Positions 34,738-43,818 are shown, numbered from the stretch's first letter. The stretch is 64,000 nt of DNA from Bradyrhizobium sp. WBAH42 (GCF_024585265.1 NZ_CP036533.1:5279001-5343000); one strand, 5' to 3'. Notes: generated by a model from the sequence alone, not told the origin. A program made the numbers and translations.

Positions 34738-35022
34738 ATGAGTTCAGTCCAGATTCAGTGCACGCGGTGCAAGAACGTGTTTCGCGATCGCGCCGGGCGG
34801 TTGCAGGACGGCTATTCCAGGCAATGTCCGAGCTGCGAAGTCGTACTGTTCTTCGCCGAGGACTCTCAACATCCCTTCATCAAGCGGGCGATGCGCAGTG
34901 CGCGCCAGGTCCGCAAGGAGATGCGGGAGCTCCAGGCCGCGAAGCTGACGGCCCCCGAGCCGCAGGTGGCGCAGTCGCGGAGATTCGCCGGACGGACGCG
35001 ATCGGCGACGCGCGAGGACTAG
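34738..35022 (+). CDS. Small zinc-ribbon protein (94 aa)
   Basis: An N-terminal four-cysteine knuckle, CTRC ... CPSC (VQIQCTRCKNVFRDRAGRLQ, DGYSRQCPSCEVVLFF), is a likely zinc ribbon. A basic helical tail with Arg/Lys/Gln follows. The role is unknown; nucleic-acid or protein binding is likely. It ends 4 bp before the end of the convergent NUDIX gene. The ATG at 34738 starts the ribbon directly. Confidence 0.7.
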   Translation: MSSVQIQCTRCKNVFRDRAGRLQDGYSRQCPSCEVVLFFAEDSQHPFIKRAMRSARQVRKEMRELQAAKLTAPEPQVAQSRRFAGRTRSATRED

Positions 35023-35026
35023 CAGC

Positions 35027-35419
35027 TCAGCTTCGCCGCCGCTTGCGGGGAAACAGGCGGTCGCGGATGTAGCGCGAGGTCGCCGTCAGGCGGATGCCGC
35101 GGGGCTTCTGCCAGGCGGCGCGGTCGATCTCCTTCTTGTCGCCGATCGCCAGCCTGCCCTTGGCGGACTTGGCGATGAAGATCGCGTCGCTCATCTTGCG
35201 GCCGGAGCGCTTGTTCCTCGTCTTCACTTCCTTCCAGAGGCTGATCCTGCCGAGCTTCAGCTTGGGCAGCTCCTCCTTGATCTCCCGCCGCAGGCAGTCC
35301 TTCTCCGACTCGCGCGCTCGCTTGCGGCCGCCCGGAAACATCCACAGGCCGTCCGACCGGCGTCTGACCAACAATACCTTGCCGCGCCTGGCGGCGACCA
35401 GCTTGGAAGACTTCGCCAT
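35027..35419 (-). CDS. NUDIX hydrolase
   Basis: A 130-residue protein with the Nudix box G-x5-E-x7-RE-x2-EE, seen as GRKRARE...LRREIKEEL. The last part of the box has LP instead of the usual xG-U. WMFPGG precedes it. The basic C-terminus (RDRLFPRKRRRS) is unusual. The substrate cannot be read from sequence; dinucleoside polyphosphates or modified NTPs are common choices for such short NUDIX proteins. The ATG at 35419 fits the family. Confidence 0.88.
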   Translation of the reverse strand: MAKSSKLVAARRGKVLLVRRRSDGLWMFPGGRKRARESEKDCLRREIKEELPKLKLGRISLWKEVKTRNKRSGRKMSDAIFIAKSAKGRLAIGDKKEIDRAAWQKPRGIRLTATSRYIRDRLFPRKRRRS

Positions 35420-35553
35420 TGCTGCCGTTGTCGAAAACAGAATCGACCCAATGGTAACTTGTCTAGTCGAACAGACAAGTTAGCGGCGCGCCTTGATCAC
35501 AGGCCGCGAGCTATCCGGCATGGGGCGGCTGACACCGCGCTGGCGGGGCGAGA

Positions 35554-36639
35554 TCAACCCTTCCCCGGCTCCGCCCGGTCCTCGGTCCTGATCCAGGCCA
35601 TCATCATTTCCCAGGCCACCGACAGGATGATCGGTCCGATGAACAATCCGACGATGCCGTGGGCCAGCGTGCCGCCGATGACGCCGACGAAGATCACGAT
35701 GGTCGGGGTGGTCAGGCCACGGCCCATGACGAGCGGCTTCAGCATGGTGTCGATGAAGCCGACCAGCACGAAGAACACGGTGAGCAGCAGCGCCGTGGTG
35801 ACGTCCTTTGCAGTCCAGATCCAGATGATGACAGGCAGCAGCACCAGGAAAGCACCGATCTGCACGATCGAGAGCAGCAGCACGATGAAGGCAAGAAGGC
35901 CCGCGCTCGGCACCGAGGCGAGCTTGAAGCCGATGCCGGCGAGCAGCGCCTGCACGATCGCGACGCCGATCACGCCCTGCGCCACGGCGCGGATGGTCGC
36001 ACCGGCCAGCGAGAGGAAATGCTCGCTCTGCTCCGGCACGATCCGAAACAGGAAGCCGCGGCCGGCGGCGACCAGGCGCGGCCCATGCGGAAACAGGAAG
36101 CCCGCCACGAACACCGAGACGAGAAACTGGAGCGTGCCGACGCCGGCATCGCCCGCGAGCGAGAGCAGCGGGCCGGCCAGCGGCTGGAGATACGGCGCCA
36201 CCTCGCGCACTACCGCCCGAACGTTGTTGTAGGCCTGGTCCCAGAGCTCGTAGAGCCAGGGGCCGACCAGCGGCCAGGACTTGAGCTGCTCCGGGGCCGA
36301 TTGGAGCACGAGGTCGCCGGTGCCGAGCTGGTGCGCCAGCTCACGCACGCCGTCCACCGCGCTGATGCCGAGCCAGGTCGCCGGACCGATGACGATGCCC
36401 AGCGTGATCAGGGTCAGGATCGCGGCTGCGGTCTTGGGCCGGCCGCCCAGGATCTTGGCAACCCAGCTGAACGCCGGATAGAACGCGACCGCCAGCACGC
36501 CGCTCCAGGCCAGGATCGGCACGAACGGGCGGATGATCAGGAAGGTCCAGATGATCAGCAGGGCCAGCAGGCCGAGCCGGATCACGAGCTGGATGACGTC
36601 CTCTCCCGTCAGCAGCTGACGGAGGCTTTTCACGGGCAC
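35554..36639 (-). CDS. AI-2E family transporter (PerM/UPF0118)
   Basis: A 361-residue polytopic protein of the AI-2E/PerM family. N-terminal helices (IRLGLLALLIIWTFLIIRPF, LAWSGVLAVAFYPAFSWV), a central soluble part, and the C-terminal helices with GVIGGTLAHGIVGLFIGPII are characteristic. Members export autoinducer-2 or act as Na+/H+ antiporters; which applies is not visible. GTG at 36639 is chosen because AAGGA precedes it at normal spacing; GTG at 36633 is possible. Confidence 0.85.
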   Translation of the reverse strand: MPVKSLRQLLTGEDVIQLVIRLGLLALLIIWTFLIIRPFVPILAWSGVLAVAFYPAFSWVAKILGGRPKTAAAILTLITLGIVIGPATWLGISAVDGVRELAHQLGTGDLVLQSAPEQLKSWPLVGPWLYELWDQAYNNVRAVVREVAPYLQPLAGPLLSLAGDAGVGTLQFLVSVFVAGFLFPHGPRLVAAGRGFLFRIVPEQSEHFLSLAGATIRAVAQGVIGVAIVQALLAGIGFKLASVPSAGLLAFIVLLLSIVQIGAFLVLLPVIIWIWTAKDVTTALLLTVFFVLVGFIDTMLKPLVMGRGLTTPTIVIFVGVIGGTLAHGIVGLFIGPIILSVAWEMMMAWIRTEDRAEPGKG

Positions 36640-36862
36640 AGCTTTCCTTGCGGCATGAACGCAACTTCCGCGGTTGCGGGCTCAGTCGTTATTGCCAGCA
36701 ACGCATCTGGCGTCAAGACGACCGGCTGCCGGATACCGCATCGGCCGCACTCCAACCCGCCTTGGCTAACGCCCATTAACCGGATTTCCCGGCGCCGGTT
36801 TACGCCGCTGAAAACGCTGGTGACTACCTTCCATTCGCAGTCACCGAAGCGCATTCCGGACC

Positions 36863-37090
36863 ATGGCCAACAGCATCTGGACGATCGAAGAATTCACCTG
36901 TGCGAGTTGCGGCATGAACTACACCGCGACCAAAGAGGAGCATAGTGAGGCCCACAGCGGCAGCTTCAAATGCGGCATCTGCAACGGCGTCGTGCACGCC
37001 TGGTCCGGCAAGCATCATTTCTTCGGCTGGCAGGCCGTGAAGACGAAGCCGCCCGTGTTCGGGAGGCGCTGGGCCGGCATCGAGTGGTAA
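36863..37090 (+). CDS. Small zinc-ribbon-like hypothetical protein (75 aa)
   Basis: Reads MANSIWTIEEFTCASCGMNY then TATKEEHSEAHSGSFKCGIC and NGVVHAWSGKHHFFGW. CxxC...CxxC spaced by 19 residues, with several His, suggests a zinc site. Common in the genus as a short protein of unknown function. The start is the first Met. It is divergent from the AI-2E gene. Confidence 0.68.
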   Translation: MANSIWTIEEFTCASCGMNYTATKEEHSEAHSGSFKCGICNGVVHAWSGKHHFFGWQAVKTKPPVFGRRWAGIEW

Positions 37091-37192
37091 GCCGCCCGCG
37101 GTGAGCTGGATCGGCCGAATTGCACCGGCGCCGTTTGGACTCCGTTCACCGATCGCGGCTAGATCAGGACGGACCCCTCCGCTTCGGACACC

Positions 37193-37495
37193 ATGGCCGA
37201 CCTCAACGCCGTCCTGACCAGGCTCAACGACCGTCTGCTCCGCCTCGAGGGCGAGCTGTTCGTGCTACGCTCGCTCGCGCGCGCGACGTTGACCGCGGGC
37301 GACGACCATGCGGCACGCATGCGCAAGCTGGTCGAGGCCGCAAAAGTCGCGCTCGACGACGAGGCCAAGCGCCCTCTCGACAAGCCCACGCGCAAATATG
37401 TCGATGCGGCGACCGCACTGGTGGAGGAGCTATTGGTCGAGCCGACGCCGGCGCGGCCGCTGTTCACGGTCATCGATGGTGGCCGGCGCGACTAA
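37193..37495 (+). CDS. Hypothetical protein (100 aa)
   Basis: Reads MADLNAVLTRLNDRLLRLEG then ELFVLRSLARATLTAGDDHA. Mostly helical, with a possible coiled coil at the N-terminus, then a KPTRKYVDAATALVEELL helix. No signal peptide or membrane segment; no family recognised. It ends 26 bp before the convergent Cys-rich protein gene. Confidence 0.6.
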   Translation: MADLNAVLTRLNDRLLRLEGELFVLRSLARATLTAGDDHAARMRKLVEAAKVALDDEAKRPLDKPTRKYVDAATALVEELLVEPTPARPLFTVIDGGRRD

Positions 37496-37521
37496 GCTCG
37501 CCCCCTTACCAGGGCGATGGA

Positions 37522-37935
37522 TTATCGGCCGTACAAGCCAGGCGCGTGGGCGTTGTTCGGGAAGCATTGTCCGCGCGAATAGTTGTAATCGAAGCCGGGC
37601 GGGCAAAGTTCGCCGCGTCGTCCGTAGTGTTCGGGAGCGCCATAAGCACCGGGCGCATGCGCCCCGTTTGGATAGCAATGGCCGTTCGTGTAATTGTAAT
37701 CGTAGCCGCGCGGACAGAGCTCGCCGCCGTAACGGGGCCCGGGATCGCGGGTATAGACACCCGGCGCGTGATGCTCGTTGGGATAGCAGCGGCCGTTCGA
37801 GTGGTTGAAATCATAGCCGCGCGGACATTGTCCGCCGGGACCGCCTCTGAATTGAACTTGCTCCACCGTGGGCACCGTCGATGCCGCAGGCACGGTTGCG
37901 AATGCAAGCAGGCCGGCCAGCGCAAGCTCGATCAT
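37522..37935 (-). CDS. Secreted protein with three Cys-containing tandem repeats
   Basis: A 137-residue protein. A signal peptide (MIELALAGLLAFATVPAAS) precedes three repeats of about 33 residues: CPRGYDFNHSNGRCYPNEHH, CPRGYDYNYTNGHCYPNGAH and CPPGFDYNYSRGQCFPNNAH, each followed by APG and a Tyr. Each repeat holds two Cys, 12 residues apart, likely to form a disulfide, and a Asn/Tyr-rich turn. GGAGGAA precedes the ATG. The family is not named; a calcium- or sugar-binding surface role is only a guess. Confidence 0.78.
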   Translation of the reverse strand: MIELALAGLLAFATVPAASTVPTVEQVQFRGGPGGQCPRGYDFNHSNGRCYPNEHHAPGVYTRDPGPRYGGELCPRGYDYNYTNGHCYPNGAHAPGAYGAPEHYGRRGELCPPGFDYNYSRGQCFPNNAHAPGLYGR

Positions 37936-38088
37936 GACGATTCCTCCAAATCACTGGGACAAGGCTCTCAGGTTCACGTCCCACGAAACGACTTGGCCAT
38001 TGAGACTTGGCCGGCCTGAACCCTGCATGAACCGGGCTCGGGCTGCGACAATGCGTCAGCGCCGAATCCAGTGCACGATGCAGACTTT

Positions 38089-38304
38089 CTAGCTCGTGGA
38101 ATTCTCCGCCTTGAGCCGGCTGAGCCCCGCCTCGATGATCGCGATTTCCTCGTTGATCTGGCCGATCGGCAGGCTGAAATCATAGCCGGACCGGCTCTTC
38201 AGATCGACTGCGAGCCGCTGCCTGTGCATCATCAGCTCGTCGAGTCCACGACGGTTCTTCAGACGCACATAGGCGTCGACGATCTGCTCGATCGCGTTCG
38301 GCAT
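38089..38304 (-). CDS. Hypothetical protein (71 aa)
   Basis: Reads MPNAIEQIVDAYVRLKNRRG then LDELMMHRQRLAVDLKSRSG and YDFSLPIGQINEEIAIIEAG. All-helical. The internal ATG at 38304 is preferred because the 62 codons upstream are basic and low in structure; its ribosome-binding site is weak. No family recognised. The stretch to 38596 holds nothing else. Confidence 0.6.
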   Translation of the reverse strand: MPNAIEQIVDAYVRLKNRRGLDELMMHRQRLAVDLKSRSGYDFSLPIGQINEEIAIIEAGLSRLKAENSTS

Positions 38305-38596
38305 GAAATCTGTCCCGGCGAAACGGCCCGGCGGCGCGCCCACGCCGGCGGACGATTTCAGTGTCGCGGTACGCAATACAAATCCGCGACGGATTCGTCG
38401 ATACGCCAAGCTGGTTGAGATCGTGTTACCGTTCGATGATTTCGTGATGCGTGGCATGAAAAGGCCGCCGGCGGTGACGCCAGCGGCCAAAGCCGGGTTC
38501 GAAAACGGATGCGGATTGAAATGTCGCCAGCCCCGGTTGGCGCACTCTATCAGCCAATCCGAGATATCTCTGTTAAGAACGAAACACAGGAACCCG

Positions 38597-38890
38597 TCAC
38601 GTGCTCTCGTCGATCACGCAGAAATAGGTGCGCGGCAATTTTCGATAGGCCCGGTAACGATAGTACGGCCGGTAGGCGTAACCGCGATAGAGCGCCGGCG
38701 GCTCCTCGCCGTAATAGGCGCCATGATAAAAATTGATCACTGGACCCTGCGCGCAACGGTAGGCGTCCCAAGCCGGCCCTATTGATAGCGCGACCCCGGT
38801 CTCGGGCGGGACCGCCGGGTAAGGCCCGCCAGCTTGGGCCGAAGTGGCCGCCATCAGTGTCGCGACGACGAAAAAACCGATGCTGCGCAT
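38597..38890 (-). CDS. Small secreted Tyr-rich protein (97 aa)
   Basis: A signal peptide (MRSIGFFVVATLMAATSAQA) is followed by a mature part rich in Tyr, Pro and Arg (PVINFYHGAYYGEEPPALYR, GYAYRPYYRYRAYRKLPRTY) with two Cys. Similar short exported proteins are common in Bradyrhizobium; function is unknown. The first Met gives a normal signal peptide. Confidence 0.7.
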   Translation of the reverse strand: MRSIGFFVVATLMAATSAQAGGPYPAVPPETGVALSIGPAWDAYRCAQGPVINFYHGAYYGEEPPALYRGYAYRPYYRYRAYRKLPRTYFCVIDEST

Positions 38891-39078
38891 GCGCTCGCTC
38901 CCGAGCCGGTGTCATGCCCGGATGGAAGCACCGGACAGCTCGACCGCGCAATCCCAGAGTTCACGCAACCGGCGCCTGGCGCATTGTTGATAACCCTCGC
39001 AAACGTTGCGCGGGTGGTGACAGGGCGTGCGGACGTGTTATCGGGGATGTACGCAGTTGCGAGACGGATCGGACACCC

Positions 39079-39666
39079 ATGCGCATTACCCTCGTCGGCT
39101 CCCGCCATTTCGGCGTGACCACCCTGAACATGCTCCGGGAGCACAGCGTCTCGGTCGTCCGGGTCGTGGTGGCCGATGCCGACGACCGCCTCGCCGCGGC
39201 GGCCAAGGCCGCGGGCATCGAGGTGGAGGTGCAAGCCAATCCCAAGCTGGTGGTCGCCTCCGAGATCGCGCCGGACACCGATCTGATCATCACCGCACAC
39301 AGCCATGCCAGGATCGGCAAGGATGCGCTCGCCGCCGCCAGGTTCGGCGGGATCGGCTATCATCCCTCGCTGCTGCCGCGCCACCGCGGCAAGGCCGCGG
39401 TGGAATGGACCATCAAGGAAGGCGACCCGATCGCCGGCGGCACGATCTACCATCTCGCCGACCGCATGGACGCCGGTGCGATCGCCGCCCAGGACTGGTG
39501 CTTCGTCAAGAAGGGCGAGACCGCACGGGAGCTTTGGGAGCGCGCGCTGGCGCCGCTCGGGCTCAAGCTGCTGGCCGACGTGATCGACTACGCCAAGGTC
39601 CACAAAGCGCTGCCCGCCAAGGCCCAGGACGAGCAGTTCGCGACCTCCGCGCCGAGCCTCTCCTAG
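39079..39666 (+). CDS. Formyltransferase-fold protein
   Basis: A 195-residue protein with the formyl_trans_N domain only: MRITLVGSRHFGVTTLNMLR at the start, then ITAHSHARIGKDAL and the folate-binding HPSLLPRHRGKAAVEW, with DAGAIAAQ after it. It lacks the C-terminal domain of methionyl-tRNA formyltransferase (about 310 residues), so it is a short relative such as a sugar-nucleotide or GART-like formyltransferase. The H of HPSLLP and the D of MDAGAI are the expected catalytic residues. The start at 39079 is the first codon of the Rossmann-like strand. Confidence 0.85.
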   Translation: MRITLVGSRHFGVTTLNMLREHSVSVVRVVVADADDRLAAAAKAAGIEVEVQANPKLVVASEIAPDTDLIITAHSHARIGKDALAAARFGGIGYHPSLLPRHRGKAAVEWTIKEGDPIAGGTIYHLADRMDAGAIAAQDWCFVKKGETARELWERALAPLGLKLLADVIDYAKVHKALPAKAQDEQFATSAPSLS

Positions 39667-39876
39667 GCCAAGCTCCCTGAGTCAGGTTTTCCCGAGTCGT
39701 CCTGACGTTTACCCTTAACGTGAGGGGCCTTTGATTCCACTTCGGAAATCGAAGCCAAAAGGGCAAATAAACCATTGTTCCCACAGGAACAATTTTCGTT
39801 TTGGCATCGCAACAAATTTCCGTCACATTTCGTCCGAATAAGCGTCAGGATCTCAGACACGTTCAAGGACGAATTC

Positions 39877-40227
39877 ATGCGTTTTGGTCGCATTGCGGTG
39901 TTCTGTGCCGCCTCAGTTTTCGCCGGCACCCTCGCCGCCCCCGCCTTCGCCCAGAATCCCTATGACGGCAATTGGCAGGTCACCATCGTGACCAAGAGCG
40001 GTTCGTGCGAGCCGACCGCAAGCTCCATGCTGACGGTTGCCGACGGCAAGATCACCGCGCCCGGCGCTAACGTTTCCGGCACCATCGGCAGTGGGGGACT
40101 TGTGAAAGTTTCGATCAATGGTGCATATGCCAACGGTCAACTCAGCGGCAACGCCGGATCGGGGAAGTGGAATGGAGCATCTGCAGGCATACCGTGCAGC
40201 GGGCGGTGGGAAGCATCGCGCCAATAA
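39877..40227 (+). CDS. Small secreted beta-rich protein
   Basis: A 116-residue protein: signal peptide (FCAASVFAGTLAAPAFAQ), then YDGNWQVTIVTKSGSCEPTA, repeated small beta strands with Gly/Asn turns and CSGRWEASRQ at the end. The G-x-W-x-V-x-I start resembles the small beta-barrel proteins common in rhizobia. Two Cys could form a disulfide. AAGGA is well placed. The gene overlaps the next one by 56 bp if that starts at 40172. Confidence 0.72.
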   Translation: MRFGRIAVFCAASVFAGTLAAPAFAQNPYDGNWQVTIVTKSGSCEPTASSMLTVADGKITAPGANVSGTIGSGGLVKVSINGAYANGQLSGNAGSGKWNGASAGIPCSGRWEASRQ

Positions 40228-40717
40228 GTCAATTGAGGCTCGCGCCCGGAACCGGCGGCTGCTGATCGCGGCCGCCGTTTTGTTTGCGGCAGGGATCGCC
40301 AATACCCAAAGCAAGGCCCAGTCCGGCCCGTTCGCCCCGCTGGCGGGCAGCTGGAGCGGCGCTGGTACGGTCACGCTGGATGACGGCTCCACCGAGCGGA
40401 TCCGCTGCCGGGCCAAATACGCCCCGATCGGACCGACCATGGAGATGTCGCTGACCTGCGCCAGCGATGCCTACAAGTTCAATCTCGGCGCCAACGTGAA
40501 GGCCGAAGGCGGCGCCATTGCAGGGAGCTGGTCCGAGACCAGCCGCAATATCTCCGGTTCGCTTCAGGGCCGCGGCGCCGGCGGAAATTACGAGCTGGTG
40601 GCCTCCACCGCCGGCTTCAACGCCAACATCTCTCTGAAGACGTCCGGCAACAAGCAGAACGTCACGATGCGCGCGGACAGCCAGTTCCGCGGGGCCAGCA
40701 TCTCGATGTCTAAGTAA
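40172..40717 (+). CDS. Secreted/membrane-anchored beta-rich protein
   Basis: A 181-residue protein: basic N-terminus, one hydrophobic segment (LLIAAAVLFAAGIANTQSKA), then a domain starting FAPLAGSWSGAGTVTLDDGS and carrying CRAKY...MEMSLTCASDAYKF, and a C-terminal MRADSQFRGASISMSK. The LAGxWxGxGxVxLxDG motif is typical of a group of heme/fatty-acid-binding-like barrel proteins. The start is unsure; ATG 40172 overlaps the previous gene, and coupling with it is likely. Probably a related paralogue of the upstream protein. Confidence 0.68.
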   Translation: MEHLQAYRAAGGGKHRANKSIEARARNRRLLIAAAVLFAAGIANTQSKAQSGPFAPLAGSWSGAGTVTLDDGSTERIRCRAKYAPIGPTMEMSLTCASDAYKFNLGANVKAEGGAIAGSWSETSRNISGSLQGRGAGGNYELVASTAGFNANISLKTSGNKQNVTMRADSQFRGASISMSK

Positions 40718-40766
40718 GACGCCGGGTGATGCGACGATCGATCCGGCGACCCCGCCGGGTCGAAAT

Positions 40767-41165
40767 TTATGTGCCGGGCACGAACGCCGTGACCTCGATC
40801 TCGACCTTGGCACGCTCGTCCACGAGGCCTCCGATATAGAGCAGCGTCGAGGGCGGAAAATTGCGCCCGAGCGTTTCCTTCCAAGCCGCGCCGATGCCGG
40901 CACCTGCCGCTTCGTACTCGGCGCGGCTGGTCAGGTACCAGGTCAGGCGGACGATGTGCTCGGGGCCGGCGCCGGCCTCGCCCAGCAGCTTGACGAGCCG
41001 CTTCAGTGCAGTCGCGACCTGGGCCGCCATGTCGGGCGCGTAATTGCCCGCCTCGTCGCCGCCGGTTTGGCCGGCCAGAACCACCCACCGGCCCGGCCCT
41101 TCCACCACGACGCCATGGGAAAAGCCGCGCGGTTTTTTCCACTCGGCCGGCTGCAGGATGCGCAT
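40767..41165 (-). CDS. RidA/YjgF family protein
   Basis: A 132-residue reactive-imine deaminase-type protein: GVVVEGPGRWVVLAGQTGGD, then AALKRLVKLLGEAGAGPEHI, and at the end RNFPPSTLLYIGGLVDERAK with VEIEVTAFVP. The catalytic Arg of canonical RidA (in an ExxR site) is not seen at STLLYIGGL, where the usual form is R-x-A-V; its deaminase activity is therefore uncertain. GGGAGAG precedes ATG 41165. It is divergent from the DMT transporter. Confidence 0.85.
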   Translation of the reverse strand: MRILQPAEWKKPRGFSHGVVVEGPGRWVVLAGQTGGDEAGNYAPDMAAQVATALKRLVKLLGEAGAGPEHIVRLTWYLTSRAEYEAAGAGIGAAWKETLGRNFPPSTLLYIGGLVDERAKVEIEVTAFVPGT

Positions 41166-41308
41166 GGGCAATCTCTCCCGATGTTCTCGTTGTTGTTCGT
41201 TGATGCCTTAACACGCCGCCCTGCATCGCTGCATCCGCAGATTTGGCCGTTGCAAACGGCGGCAATGTCGCCGATACCGGCCGCCCCTTCGTATTCCACC
41301 CGCCGCAA

Positions 41309-42184
41309 ATGAGCACCACACCGTCGAAAATGATGGCTGCACTGTGGATGGCCGGTTGGCTGTCACTGATGCTGGTCATGGCGGTGGCCGGGCGCGAGAC
41401 CACGCGCGAGCTGAATGTTTTTCAGATCATGGAAGTGAGGTCGCTGGCCGGCTTCGTGTTGCTGTCACCGATCATCTACCGCGCCGGCGGCTTGAAGGTG
41501 CTCAAGACGTCGCGCCTGCCGCAGCATGTCGCCCGCAATCTGGTGCACTATGTTGCGCAGCTCGGCTGGTTCTTCGCACTGACGCTGATCCCGATCGGCC
41601 AAGTGGTGGCCATCGAGTTCACCATGCCGATCTGGACGGCCCTCCTCGCGGCAAGCTTCCTGTCCGAGCGGATGACACCGTGGAAGATCGCCGCCATCGT
41701 GCTCGGCCTCGTCGGCGTCATCGTCATTGTCCGACCGGCGGCCGGGGAGATCAATCCGGGCCAGCTCATCGCGCTTGGCGCGGCCATGGGATTCGGCGTC
41801 TCGATGGCGCAGGTCAAATCGCTGACCCGCACCGAGAGCGCGCTCTCGATCCTGTTCTGGATGCTGGTGGTGCAGTCGGTCGCAGGCTTCGTTCCGACGC
41901 TTTTCGTCTGGACCTGGCCATCGCTCTATGTCTGGGCCTGGGTCGGCGTGATCGCCGTCTGCGGCACGTTCTCACATTATTGCCTCGCAAGCGCGATGCG
42001 CTACGCCGACGCGACGATCGTGGTTCCCATGGACTTCCTGCGGGTTCCACTGACCGCAACCGCTGGTTGGCTGCTGTATTCCGAACGGCTCGATGCCTGG
42101 ACCGTGTTCGGCGCCGCGCTGATCCTGTTCGGCAATCTCCTTAACTTGAAGCCGGCTTCGCCGGTTCCCGCCCGCGCACGGTGA
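41309..42184 (+). CDS. EamA/DMT-family transporter
   Basis: A 291-residue inner-membrane permease with ten predicted helices in two EamA repeats; LNVFQIMEVRSLAGFVLL, FTMPIWTALLAASFLSERMT and CLASAMRYADATIVVPMDFL are typical. Members export amino acids, nucleosides or sugars; the substrate is unknown. The start at 41309 gives a normal N-terminus. It is divergent from ridA, and downstream comes the caspase-like gene after a 200-bp gap. Confidence 0.85.
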   Translation: MSTTPSKMMAALWMAGWLSLMLVMAVAGRETTRELNVFQIMEVRSLAGFVLLSPIIYRAGGLKVLKTSRLPQHVARNLVHYVAQLGWFFALTLIPIGQVVAIEFTMPIWTALLAASFLSERMTPWKIAAIVLGLVGVIVIVRPAAGEINPGQLIALGAAMGFGVSMAQVKSLTRTESALSILFWMLVVQSVAGFVPTLFVWTWPSLYVWAWVGVIAVCGTFSHYCLASAMRYADATIVVPMDFLRVPLTATAGWLLYSERLDAWTVFGAALILFGNLLNLKPASPVPARAR

Positions 42185-42384
42185 ACCTGGCGCCGCCCCG
42201 CGCGACAAAACCAAGTGGCCGTGTGATTTGGATCACGCTGGAGCGACACTCCATCGTGCACATTCGGCCACACAGCAGCGGGTTGCCGCAACGGACTGCC
42301 GTTTTGGTGGCGCGAAGTCGGGCACTTCGTGTAGGTTCGTTGCCAATTTGTTGCTGCCTGCAATTCGATTCTGGGGATTTCAGA

Positions 42385-43818
42385 ATGCGCTATCTCACCC
42401 TCCTCGCTTCGCTGATGTGCGTGGCACTGTCGGTCAGTGCCGCCAAGGCCGACCGCCGCGTCGCCTTCGTGGTCGGCAACGGCTCCTACAAGAACGTCGC
42501 GCAATTGCCGAACCCGCCGATCGACGCCAAGGCGATGGCTTCGACGCTGCGCAATGTCGGCTTCGAGGTGATCGAAGGCTCCAATCTCAGCCGCGACCAG
42601 ATGACGGAGAAGCTGCTCGATTTCGGCCGCAAGGCGCAGGGCTCCGACATCGCGCTGTTCTACTATGCCGGTCACGGCATCGCCGTCAGCGGCACCAACT
42701 ACCTGCTGCCCGTCGACGCCGACATCAAGTCGGAGATGGACGTCAAGCTGGGCGCCGCCATCAACATCGACCTGACGCTCGAGCAGACCATGGGCGATGC
42801 CAAGGTCAAGCTCGTCTTCCTCGATGCCTGCCGCGACAATCCGTTCGCCGCCAAGATCAAGTCGAATTCGGCGACCCGCAGCGTCAACGTCCAGAGCGGC
42901 CTTGCCGAGATGAAGTCCGGCGAAGGCACGCTGATCGCGTTCGCCACCGGCCCGGGCCAGACCGCGCTCGACGGCCAGGAGGGCAATAACAGCCCGTTCA
43001 CGCGTGCGCTGATCGACAACATCACCAAGCCCGGCGTCGAGATCCAGCAGGCGATGACGTCGGTGCGCGCTCAGGTCAATGAGGAGACGCGCAAGGGCCA
43101 GCTGCCCTGGGGCCACACCAACCTGACCGGCTCCGTCTACCTCAATCAGGCCCCGACCACCCAGGTTGCCGCCGCGGCCCCGACCGCGACCGGCATCATG
43201 CCGGCGGCGACCGGAGGCTCGGACGGCGTCGAGCTGGAATATTGGCGCTCGGTCAAGGAGTCCAACAAGCCCGAGGAGCTCAACGCCTACCTCACCGCCT
43301 ACCCGAACGGCCAGTTCAAGGCGCTGGCGCTGGCACGGCTTGCGGCGATCAAGAGCGGCCCCTCGACCGCGACCCGCACGCTCAACGCCGGCGTCGATCC
43401 TGCGACCTTCACCGACGAGGCCACCCAAGTCACCGAGGACCAGATCGGCCTCGACAAGAACAAGCGCCGCGACGTGCAGCGTCGGCTCACGGCGCTCGGC
43501 TTCGACATCAACCAGACCGGCACATTCAACGACGAGACCCGGTCGGTGCTCAAGCGTTGGCAGACGGCGCGCGGCTATCCCTCATCGGGTTACCTCAACA
43601 AGCTTCAGCATAAAGCTCTGCTCTCGGAAGTCGTGGCTGCCCCGGCGACGGCGAGCGACACCAGCCAGAAGGCCGCCCGCCGCGCCGCTACCGCCCCGGC
43701 TCAGAGCAGCGCGCCCGCACCGGCTCCCCAGCCACGCAGCAATCCCGGCGATGCGGCCGGCGCGGCCTTCGTCGGCGGCGTCGTCGGCGGCATGATGGGC
43801 GGCATGTTCCGCCGCTGA
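42385..43818 (+). CDS. Secreted caspase-like (C14) protein with peptidoglycan-binding-like domain
   Basis: A 477-residue protein: signal peptide (LLASLMCVALSVSAAKA), a caspase p20-type domain (about 24-260) with the dyad His97 in YYAGHGIAVSG and Cys149 in LDACRDNPF, a linker with a TPR/Sel1-like stretch (EYWRSVKESNKPEELNAYLT), a peptidoglycan-binding-1-like segment (about 360-412: RRLTALGFDINQTGTF), and a Gly/Met-rich end (VGGVVGGMMGGMFRR). Related rhizobial proteins are called caspase family proteins. A basic-residue-specific protease acting in the periplasm is plausible. ATG 42385 gives the signal peptide. Confidence 0.88.
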   Translation: MRYLTLLASLMCVALSVSAAKADRRVAFVVGNGSYKNVAQLPNPPIDAKAMASTLRNVGFEVIEGSNLSRDQMTEKLLDFGRKAQGSDIALFYYAGHGIAVSGTNYLLPVDADIKSEMDVKLGAAINIDLTLEQTMGDAKVKLVFLDACRDNPFAAKIKSNSATRSVNVQSGLAEMKSGEGTLIAFATGPGQTALDGQEGNNSPFTRALIDNITKPGVEIQQAMTSVRAQVNEETRKGQLPWGHTNLTGSVYLNQAPTTQVAAAAPTATGIMPAATGGSDGVELEYWRSVKESNKPEELNAYLTAYPNGQFKALALARLAAIKSGPSTATRTLNAGVDPATFTDEATQVTEDQIGLDKNKRRDVQRRLTALGFDINQTGTFNDETRSVLKRWQTARGYPSSGYLNKLQHKALLSEVVAAPATASDTSQKAARRAATAPAQSSAPAPAPQPRSNPGDAAGAAFVGGVVGGMMGGMFRR

